The position numbers and the translations under genes are program-made. Positions 1 through 6,295 of a DNA stretch of 6,954 nucleotides are shown one piece after another; the stretch's first letter is position 1; every line of letters begins with the position of its first letter. The notes beneath the pieces are model-generated. The model was given only the letters and a program-made list of their open reading frames with translations, did no database searches and was not told where the DNA came from. This DNA comes from Bacteroidetes bacterium UBA6063 (lineage in GTDB: Bacteria > Bacteroidota > Bacteroidia > NS11-12g > UBA9320): contig DIYD01000043.1 in NCBI GenBank assembly GCA_002428905.1, forward strand, positions 1 through 6,954, given 5' to 3'.

Positions 1-1433
1 TGATCCCCGGCCTTGGTTACAATCGTACTTAACCAAAGGAAACGGTACTCATCATCAATTTTGCGCACGTATGGACGACTTTCGGCGGGATAGTTTTTCG
101 TCCAGTCATAATTCTTTTTGCTTTCAACTACCTTGGCTGAGATTGCACTGCTGCCAATATACGAATCGTTTGAAGTGCGGTGATCAACAAAATACACGTG
201 TTGGTCATCGTCGCCTGGGATTAATAAACTCAGGCTCAGTCCTTTTTTGTTTTCCTGATATGGCTCAAGTCCAAAGAAGTTATACAACTTGCCTTGTTGA
301 TCCACATCGAAATAGGTGATGAACGGCTGTTGGTTTACATCTTCTTTCAGCATAGGAATTCGGATATCACCTTCGTGATAAAACGGCATTGGAGCCCAAA
401 ATCCATGAACAAATCGGAAACTTTCGGCAATGAATATGGCTACTTCTTCCGGTATGAGATTCTGGCCGGTTAAATAGGCATGGTGCTTTATTTCAGTGGG
501 TGCTATGTACGTTCCGGATCCAAGCAACACGCGTTTCGCATATTGAGCACCATCTTCCTGTTGGAGTACAACCACGCCGCCAAATACCGGTCTCGGAAAC
601 AAAATACCTTTCCACCTGATCAGCGGAACAACCTGCACCCATTGGCCGGATTCATTCTGTAAATAGATGGGTTCGGCAGCTTCACAGTTAAAGAACTTAC
701 CAATACTCAACCCACGAACAACCGCATGCCGGGTTTGCTTGCTGAACAGCATTAGCTCTCCCACGTTAAAGTCAACCTTGGTGCGATAATCCTCACTAAA
801 AATAGGTGACGGCAAATGTGCGGGTATATTTAGCACTTCATACATATTTTTACGTAGTTGCTGAATTTTATAATCCTTAGAGGGTCCTACAGCTGCGCTG
901 AAATAGTATTTGCCATCCGTGCCTCGTATGAATCGCGGATTTGTAGCATCTTCTGTCGCCGACAGGGCTTCCTGATTTACCAGCGTTTTGATGGAGTTGA
1001 TCGGCTGTATACGCTCGTTACCGGTTTCAGGTAAATGAGTCAGTTTAGTTTTGTCGAGTTGCGCATAATGGGTATATAGGCTCAGGTATCGGTAAATGCC
1101 AGGCCCAGCATAGATGGCAAAAAACGTAACCAAAATGAGGGCGATGCTCCAATAAATATTCCCACGGTTGCTCCGTTTTGTCCAACGTTTGAAGTAGAGG
1201 TACAACAACAAGGCAACAACAATAATCAGCAACATGTATTTACGCACACCAATGAAAAAGGGCTGTAAACTGCTTCGAGAAGCAAAGGCAAGAAACAACA
1301 CGATCAGGAGAATAGCCCAACTTAATACCGGTTTAGCAGAAAATGCCCGGCGAATAACGTTAACAATGGCTTTTCGCGTATTAACGACAATCCAATACAG
1401 TCTGTTTTCGGTTTGTGGCTGCTGTTCTTCCAT
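1..1433 (-). CDS. Membrane protein with three N-terminal TM segments and a large extracytoplasmic domain (C-terminus cut by window edge)
   Basis: I read this frame by hand from the ATG at 1433-1431. It is open for 477 codons down to base 3 with no stop, so the gene continues beyond the window. The ATG lies 2 bases after the stop of the preceding gene. Residues about 36-52 (core AILLIVLFLAF), 66-80 (MLLIIVVALLLYLY) and 93-113 (SIALILVTFFAIYAG) are strongly hydrophobic. The Arg/Lys-rich N-terminus and the Lys/Arg-rich loop at 82-90 suggest an N-in topology with the part after residue about 114 outside the membrane. That part, at least 360 residues, is rich in aromatic, Gly and beta-prone residues, and shows no repeat, lipobox or catalytic motif that I recognise. 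There is a single cysteine (C250) in the visible part. The role is unknown. As the last gene seen in the operon it could be the periplasm-facing component of a machine driven by the upstream AAA+ protein, but that is inference from position only. Confidence 0.9.
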   Translation of the reverse strand, partial: MEEQQPQTENRLYWIVVNTRKAIVNVIRRAFSAKPVLSWAILLIVLFLAFASRSSLQPFFIGVRKYMLLIIVVALLLYLYFKRWTKRSNRGNIYWSIALILVTFFAIYAGPGIYRYLSLYTHYAQLDKTKLTHLPETGNERIQPINSIKTLVNQEALSATEDATNPRFIRGTDGKYYFSAAVGPSKDYKIQQLRKNMYEVLNIPAHLPSPIFSEDYRTKVDFNVGELMLFSKQTRHAVVRGLSIGKFFNCEAAEPIYLQNESGQWVQVVPLIRWKGILFPRPVFGGVVVLQQEDGAQYAKRVLLGSGTYIAPTEIKHHAYLTGQNLIPEEVAIFIAESFRFVHGFWAPMPFYHEGDIRIPMLKEDVNQQPFITYFDVDQQGKLYNFFGLEPYQENKKGLSLSLLIPGDDDQHVYFVDHRTSNDSYIGSSAISAKVVESKKNYDWTKNYPAESRPYVRKIDDEYRFLWLSTIVTKAGD

Positions 1434-1435
1434 GC

Positions 1436-1942
1436 TTATTTGTCTAAAAAGTCTTTAACACCTTTTCTCCAGTCGTCATCGTCCTTTTTAGGTGGGTCTT
1501 TCTTTTCGGGTTCGGGAGTTGGTTCGATCACTGGTTTAGAGGATTTTTCCTTTAGATCTTGCTCGAGTGAATCGATTTTATCGAGGGTCTTCTTCGCTTC
1601 TTTAACACCTTTTGGTAGTTTCTTCATGATGAGTGGTCCAAGGTAAAACCCAATCAAAATACCAATCAGGGCCAAAACGCCGCTCAACATGGTATACAAG
1701 GGGTTGACTTCACACAGCAACCAGGTGAGATAACTAAATACAACGGCAATTATTACGGCCGGAATCAAGCGCTTTGAGAACGGTTGATTGTTTACAAAGC
1801 TGTAAACACCAGTGACTTCCAAAGGTTCTTTATGACTCAGATCGTACCAGCGTTTGTACCAGGTATATCCTTTTTTATTGTCCCAGAAATAAAACAAGGT
1901 TCCGAGAACAAGTCCAACTATAAGGGAAAGAAACGTATCCAT
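1436..1942 (-). CDS. Small three-TM membrane protein with charged cytoplasmic tail
   Basis: 168 residues, ATG to TAA. The start lies 3 bases after the stop of the gene before it, and the stop lies 2 bases before the start of the next membrane protein gene. Hydrophobic segments lie at residues about 3-20, 59-78 and 82-106. The last two form a hairpin joined by a very short loop around the NP at 80-81. Positive residues after TM1 (KK at 23-24, KRW at 30-32), before TM2 (SKR at 56-58) and after TM3 (KKLPKGVK at 107-114) suggest that the loop and the C-terminus are cytoplasmic. The tail has a probable short coiled coil at 113-133, a Pro/Glu/Lys-rich linker at about 136-153, four Asp at 154-157, then a charged helix-like end. 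I do not recognise the family. A membrane anchor that docks a cytoplasmic partner through its tail is plausible but unproven. No Shine-Dalgarno sequence is visible before the ATG. Confidence 0.9.
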   Translation of the reverse strand: MDTFLSLIVGLVLGTLFYFWDNKKGYTWYKRWYDLSHKEPLEVTGVYSFVNNQPFSKRLIPAVIIAVVFSYLTWLLCEVNPLYTMLSGVLALIGILIGFYLGPLIMKKLPKGVKEAKKTLDKIDSLEQDLKEKSSKPVIEPTPEPEKKDPPKKDDDDWRKGVKDFLDK

Positions 1943-1945
1943 AAG

Positions 1946-3214
1946 CTATTGAATTAACTGGTTATAAATATCGCGATGTGCTGCAATGGTATTCGCAGCC
2001 CACAGCTGACGGCTTTCGTTCCAACGTTTATATTCGGTATAGAACGTTGATTTGTCGAATAAGTAGGTTAACAACGGGTTACCCGGATTAATCTTACACA
2101 GCATTTGCCACAAGACAACCTGCTCATGCTTGCTGAGATTTTTGTTTGGACTGAGGAGGTAAGCGTTTAAACTGGGAGGAATAGAGGGAGAGGTATTCCC
2201 GTTTTCGATTTGGTTCTGCAACCGCTCGAGTCCGAAAAACGCGTCATTCAACAGGTTGTTTTTAACCAGTTGGTTAATGATGCGCTTACGCTTACCATTA
2301 TTCTCCAGTTCTATGTCAGCAGCAGGATCCATATCACTGGCTGCCGTAACAATCATCTGTTCCAACAAAACATCAATTAAGACAGGGTTATCTACATATA
2401 CTTCAGGATTACTTGTAATCATGTTTGTGGTGAACAGGTACGACATCAGTTTTGGGTCACTTAAGTTGTACTCAACATGCCCGTGTTTGGATTCTCCCGA
2501 GATCGTTGTGTTATTACCCTCGAAAACAAGTAACGACTTATCGGCAGACCCGCGTTTAAACACAAACATGCCTTCAAATGCCAGGGTGTGAAATATATCT
2601 ACCTGATTAAACGGATGATCGGGGATGTCAAGTTTCATGTACCGCAGGTCGCCGTACGTTTTACAGCTTTCAATAATGTTTGCACGGAGCTCATCGTTAG
2701 CCCAGGCATTCGGCTGGTCGTAAAACGTTCGAATCATACCTCGCTGTTCCTGTGCAGCCTTCATTATTCGGCCGACTGAATTGAAATTTAACGTCACGTA
2801 ATCCAGCATCAACAGATCTTGAGGTGATCGATAGGCAGACATCTCCTGATCAATCTCGAACCACAACCCGGAACGGGAAGTAATATCATCGATTTGATCT
2901 TTGTATTGTTCAAAGATGATCTCGTGAATCTGGCGATCGAAGCTGTGATAAGGCATGTAGATCGAGCATTTGGCCTGCTGCGGGCTTAGTATGATGCCAT
3001 ATGGATTTGCCAGACCGTGCGAAAGGTAAAACCGATCACCTTGTTCTTCTGCAATTTCCGGGCTCCACCCCCAGCCATCGATATGAAAAGATTTCAATGC
3101 AGTAGGTGCGAGACCAATGTCTTGCAAACATGCATTGTATCGCTTCACCATTACCTCATTGTTCACAGCAACGAGATTGTTCCCAAATAAACCGTGTTCA
3201 ATCAGTTTAATCAT
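1946..3214 (-). CDS. Uncharacterised soluble protein, 422 aa
   Basis: I chose the ATG at 3214-3212, which begins MIKLIEHGLFG. It is preceded by AAAAGGAA with 6 bases of spacing and overlaps the AAA+ stop by 8 bases. The GTG at 3289 would add 25 residues rich in Arg, Lys, Cys and Asn inside the AAA+ gene and looks spurious. There is no signal peptide or membrane segment. The N-terminal two thirds looks like one compact domain with distinctive stretches: FHIDGWGWSPEIAEEQ (43-58), FYLSHGLANPYGIILSP (62-78), FDRQIHEIIF (92-101) and GLWFEIDQEM (116-125). After about residue 300 it is mostly helical, with a Pro/Ser/Asn linker at about 337-349. I cannot point to catalytic residues. From memory, unverified, it resembles uncharacterised Bacteroidota proteins of about 430 residues beginning with a similar GLFG motif, possibly the family filed as DUF6638. 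Its position between the AAA+ gene and the membrane genes suggests a partner of that ATPase. Confidence 0.88.
   Translation of the reverse strand: MIKLIEHGLFGNNLVAVNNEVMVKRYNACLQDIGLAPTALKSFHIDGWGWSPEIAEEQGDRFYLSHGLANPYGIILSPQQAKCSIYMPYHSFDRQIHEIIFEQYKDQIDDITSRSGLWFEIDQEMSAYRSPQDLLMLDYVTLNFNSVGRIMKAAQEQRGMIRTFYDQPNAWANDELRANIIESCKTYGDLRYMKLDIPDHPFNQVDIFHTLAFEGMFVFKRGSADKSLLVFEGNNTTISGESKHGHVEYNLSDPKLMSYLFTTNMITSNPEVYVDNPVLIDVLLEQMIVTAASDMDPAADIELENNGKRKRIINQLVKNNLLNDAFFGLERLQNQIENGNTSPSIPPSLNAYLLSPNKNLSKHEQVVLWQMLCKINPGNPLLTYLFDKSTFYTEYKRWNESRQLWAANTIAAHRDIYNQLIQ
3207..3214 (-). other. 8-base stop/start overlap (translational coupling)
   Basis: The minus strand reads ATGATTAA: the ATG opens the 422-residue protein and the TAA closes the AAA+ protein in another frame. 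Overlaps of this kind usually indicate translational coupling, which would keep the two products in step. It is directly visible in the sequence; the coupling itself is inferred. Confidence 0.75.
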
Positions 3215-5168
3215 GTATGTTTCCTTTTCGCAGTTCTTCGCTTGCTTGTTGTTGGATGTACATCTTGCGCGCCATATTCTTAATCTCACGGTTTACTCCG
3301 GTTTGATTGATACGGATGGCGTTTTCGATGTAATTTAGTGCTTCATATAATCGTACATCGCCAAATGAAACACCTTTCATGTTTTGTTTCATCAGGTCTT
3401 TCAATATCTCAAGCTTTTTATCATAGGCCTGAGTGAAGAAATCGTCCGGATTGTCCCACCATACCTCAGGCAGGTCGAAATCAATTAGACGAGCGTCAAC
3501 CGCTTTCTGTACGTTTCGTAAATCCCGGGATGAGAAGAATGGGTACTTCTCCTGTATCTTATCGAAGAGATTGCCGAAGAAAGCATGGGAGTCAATGCCA
3601 TGTTCTTTCTTTACGGAATGAAATAGTTCTTCTACTTCGGGATTTGTAAATGCGTAATCTCTTGCTACCAATTCATTGATGGAGTCTAACGATTTCTGAG
3701 CCTCCATAAAGTTATACGCTTTAGGGGTCGAATTATTTACAAAATTGTTGTCCAATTCGTTGTATTTCCGCCACCAGAGGTAGTCCTGATCCATGAAATC
3801 ACTGGGTGTATTGGCCCCTTCCATGGAAATTCTCATTTGAATTCGAGACAATACCGCTTTGTCAATCTGATCCGGAATGTTGGTAAACAAGCTCATTAGG
3901 CGGTTGCCCAGATTCACGGCATATGCACCTTCTGTATTTCGCAGGAAAACTCCAATGAATTCACGAACTCCTGCCGACACCCCTTGTCGTGTTCGTTCTT
4001 CCAGATTGTTTTCGGCGTCATCAATAGGAGCAAAAACAATTTTATTGGGGTCTTGCATGGGCTTAAACCATTCCATGGCACGCTCGGCAGTGCCGCCCTG
4101 AAACGTGGATACAATCGTTTCTGGTAAAGGCCAGAACAGAAAGTTATATCCCAACTGTTCGCAACGTTCCTGCAGCAAAGTGGCGGTTGCTGCAATAAGC
4201 ATACTTTTACCCGTACCTGGTTTGCCATCAGCCATGGTAATCGAGGGTAAACCTCCCAGCTCATTGATCGGATTCTTTTTTGCATCCAGATCGTAACACA
4301 GGAGTCGTTCAGCATACCTTTTAAACAGGTGTTTTGCCTGTTTATTGGCCACAATATCCTCCATTTTAGTAGGATTGAACTGCATGCCTTTCACCTGGAC
4401 GTTTGAAGTAGACTCAAAGCCTTGCAATACAAAGTCGGTGTTCTCCAGCTTGTAGTGGTTTTGCGTAAATACTTCGGCGTATTTCAGTCCGGTTTTACGC
4501 AGTTGAATCTCTTCGGTTATACGCTCGAAATAGAGCAGGGTAAGTTTGAGAAAGTTCAGATCGGATGTTACAATTCCAGAGCGCTCGACATAGGCTCCAT
4601 AATAATACAAGCTGCATTGAATCGCTTTCGACGGTCGAGTGAGGCTCACCTCGGGTATACCTGCAAAATCGATAGAAACGGACGACACCGTTTCTGCCAT
4701 AAAGTCTTTCAAGGTATGATTGATGTATGAAGCAGCACTGAACAATAGTATTGCACTTTGTGTCTGAGACTTGTCGTGAAACTCGGGCAATTCAGATTGA
4801 TGCAAACTGCCATTTTTATTCTTCTGTTGCAGAAGTTCTAATCCACTCGCATCCGCATATAAGTTTGCAACGTATTTCCCCAAACAGTATCCATCTCGAA
4901 CTGCATTTAGAATTTGATTCGCTGCATTGGAAAGGATGATACGATCGTTACTGATGCGTATCGCCTCCTTAAGTATGGAGACCTGGTCTTCTTGTTGGAT
5001 ATCCATTGCCCGGGTGACATTGGATAAGAAGTTAAGGTTAATTGAAGAATTGGACGTTTTATTGTCTGGTTTCCAGCCCACCTGCTTCAAATAAGGGGTA
5101 ATGTCGTCACGAAATTCGTGCAGGTCTTCTTCTCTTATCTTGAGTAGGGATGATTCCTGTTTTTCCAT
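3207..5168 (-). CDS. AAA+ ATPase (classic AAA-like) with unassigned N- and C-terminal domains
   Basis: 653 residues, ATG to TAA, starting 4 bases after the previous stop and overlapping the next start by 8 bases. The ATPase core spans about 265-455. Walker A is GKPGTGKS (315-322). A pore-loop-1-like stretch, TIVSTFQGGTAERAMEWF (351-368), has F356 where Vps4- and katanin-type proteins carry an aromatic residue. Walker B is KIVFAPIDDAE (376-386). The sensor-1 and second-region-of-homology stretch is FTNIPDQIDKAVLSRI (428-443), with N430 as sensor 1 and R442 or R446 as arginine-finger candidates. In my alignment to the usual hhhhDE, the catalytic Glu position holds Asp (D384), with Glu two residues later (E386). 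The first 260 residues and those after about 455 match nothing I know. There is no membrane segment, protease motif or zinc site. It is probably a cytosolic hexameric remodelling ATPase; substrate unknown. The conserved ATPase motifs argue that it is active, though a regulatory role is possible. Confidence 0.95.
   Translation of the reverse strand: MEKQESSLLKIREEDLHEFRDDITPYLKQVGWKPDNKTSNSSINLNFLSNVTRAMDIQQEDQVSILKEAIRISNDRIILSNAANQILNAVRDGYCLGKYVANLYADASGLELLQQKNKNGSLHQSELPEFHDKSQTQSAILLFSAASYINHTLKDFMAETVSSVSIDFAGIPEVSLTRPSKAIQCSLYYYGAYVERSGIVTSDLNFLKLTLLYFERITEEIQLRKTGLKYAEVFTQNHYKLENTDFVLQGFESTSNVQVKGMQFNPTKMEDIVANKQAKHLFKRYAERLLCYDLDAKKNPINELGGLPSITMADGKPGTGKSMLIAATATLLQERCEQLGYNFLFWPLPETIVSTFQGGTAERAMEWFKPMQDPNKIVFAPIDDAENNLEERTRQGVSAGVREFIGVFLRNTEGAYAVNLGNRLMSLFTNIPDQIDKAVLSRIQMRISMEGANTPSDFMDQDYLWWRKYNELDNNFVNNSTPKAYNFMEAQKSLDSINELVARDYAFTNPEVEELFHSVKKEHGIDSHAFFGNLFDKIQEKYPFFSSRDLRNVQKAVDARLIDFDLPEVWWDNPDDFFTQAYDKKLEILKDLMKQNMKGVSFGDVRLYEALNYIENAIRINQTGVNREIKNMARKMYIQQQASEELRKGNIHD
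3221..3228 (-). promoter_or_regulatory. Shine-Dalgarno-like site before the 422-aa gene
   Basis: On the minus strand the sequence reads AAAAGGAA, then six bases, then ATG at 3214-3212. It is the clearest ribosome-binding-like site at any junction here; the other starts are preceded by A/T-rich sequence with no purine-rich core. It lies inside the end of the AAA+ gene and decides the start codon of the downstream gene. Confidence 0.6.
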
Positions 5169-5172
5169 TGTT

Positions 5173-6291
5173 TTACATGTTTAGGTTCCTGGGTTTGGTA
5201 TACAAATAGGCAGGTGCCGAAAGCTTTTTCAAAATCTCGGGTTGCATATCATTTAAGTACTGTGCTACGTTGTGCGACGTGATCATGTACGTATGGTAAT
5301 CCGATACCATCTTCTCCATGCATTCCTTGTTCGATTCATCCACATAAAAGATTTGTCGGAGTTCTCCTTTGGAAAGGAAGGATTTACTCCGGCTTTCTCC
5401 CGTCGAAAACACTATTTCGGTGTTGTAGGTAAAGATGAAATCATCGTCTTGAAACTTCTTTTTCAGCAACACGCTGAAATCGTTTTTATCGAAGGCGTAT
5501 TTGCCATAAATCGGTCCGATTTCCATGCGCTTAAGCACCTTAGGCATCACATTTTCATACGTATTGTCAATGTCGGACGCAATGACCTTAAGCGGAGCAC
5601 TGTTGTGCGTCGCCTTTTTGATGGTTTCGATAAAACCAGGATCCTTGTCTACGTCTGTGTTTTCACGTTTTGAGAAGGCTTTATTGTCGAAAATCATCGT
5701 GTAGATGAATGGTTTATTCGTTACACTGTCGTACGATGCCCAGGAGTAGAAATAGGTTCGTGTACGTGCGTCATCGGTATGTTCATTCAATAGTTCCAAC
5801 GTACCTGGGGTGAACTCCGTAAACAGCGAGGACCACTTTAAACGGATAAAGTAGTTCGATCGACTCATCTGTTTGAGCAATGGCTTTGGATCGGAATGCT
5901 TACGCACCAAATGGTCTAGTATACTCTGCTTTAGTGAATCCTGGGAAGGCAACTTGTCAAATTCCGCTTCCTGATTGGCGATGTCGCTTTGCAAGCGTTT
6001 GAATTCCAAGAAGTTAGGAAAACTGCTCTCCGTTACATCCACCAACATCGGATTGTCTTCCTCGTATCCGTATTTAAGTTTTAGCGCTTCAATGGAGTTG
6101 AGGAATTTCTGCGAAAATGACTTGACCGCTTTCAGTTCGAGTGAGCTATCCAAATGAATGGTGTCGAACGAACTAAGTAACGTGTTTAGGGCAAATCGTA
6201 AATAACTGAAATAGTCTACATAAGCGTGGTCTCCTGCAAGTACGCTCCGATCAAGTTCAGTAAAGTGATCGTTTATGTCTATCGTTTTCAA
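5173..6291 (-). CDS. Uncharacterised soluble protein, 372 aa, apparent TTG start
   Basis: The frame closes with TAA at 5175-5173, 4 bases before the AAA+ start. At the 5' side the frame is closed by a TAA at 6306-6304. Between that stop and residue about 82 there is no in-frame ATG or GTG, so the TTG at 6291-6289, 4 bases after the preceding stop, is the best start. No signal peptide or membrane segment is visible. The first 140 or so residues look largely helical and charged. Residues about 145-350 look like mixed alpha/beta structure, with notable stretches YFYSWASYDSVTNKPFIYTM (180-199), IASDIDNTYENVMPKVLKRM (237-256) and FIFTYNTEIVFSTGES (285-300). The DIDNT stretch (240-244) superficially recalls the first motif of HAD phosphatases (DxDxT), but it is not at the N-terminus and I see no supporting later motifs. 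I do not recognise the family. Tight linkage to the AAA+ gene suggests a substrate, adaptor or regulator. Confidence 0.86.
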   Translation of the reverse strand: MKTIDINDHFTELDRSVLAGDHAYVDYFSYLRFALNTLLSSFDTIHLDSSLELKAVKSFSQKFLNSIEALKLKYGYEEDNPMLVDVTESSFPNFLEFKRLQSDIANQEAEFDKLPSQDSLKQSILDHLVRKHSDPKPLLKQMSRSNYFIRLKWSSLFTEFTPGTLELLNEHTDDARTRTYFYSWASYDSVTNKPFIYTMIFDNKAFSKRENTDVDKDPGFIETIKKATHNSAPLKVIASDIDNTYENVMPKVLKRMEIGPIYGKYAFDKNDFSVLLKKKFQDDDFIFTYNTEIVFSTGESRSKSFLSKGELRQIFYVDESNKECMEKMVSDYHTYMITSHNVAQYLNDMQPEILKKLSAPAYLYTKPRNLNM

Positions 6292-6295
6292 TAAA

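Noticed and set aside
1434..1435. Possible terminator or promoter between the two membrane protein genes
   Set aside because: Only two bases separate the genes and I see no hairpin followed by a T run around the junction.
71..1646. Several plus-strand reading frames of 60-82 residues
   Set aside because: They are antisense to the two membrane protein genes, whose minus-strand frames are continuous and show coherent membrane segments.
3215..3289. A 25-residue N-terminal extension of the 422-residue protein from a GTG at 3289
   Set aside because: It would overlap the AAA+ gene by 83 bases, its residues are Arg/Lys/Cys/Asn-rich and unlike the rest of the protein, and the ATG at 3214 has a good ribosome site.
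3914..4354. 146-residue reading frame on the minus strand inside the AAA+ gene
   Set aside because: It lies in another frame over the Walker A and Walker B coding region, has an implausible Trp/Cys/Met-rich composition, and the AAA+ motifs prove the other frame.
5560..5574. HAD-phosphatase-like DIDNT motif in the 372-residue protein (residues 240-244)
   Set aside because: The motif is in the middle of the protein with no accompanying HAD motifs that I can see, so it is most likely a chance match.
5272..5673. 133-residue reading frame on the plus strand
   Set aside because: It is antisense to the 372-residue gene, shows no ribosome site or recognisable domain, and has His/Phe/Arg-rich composition typical of a shadow frame.
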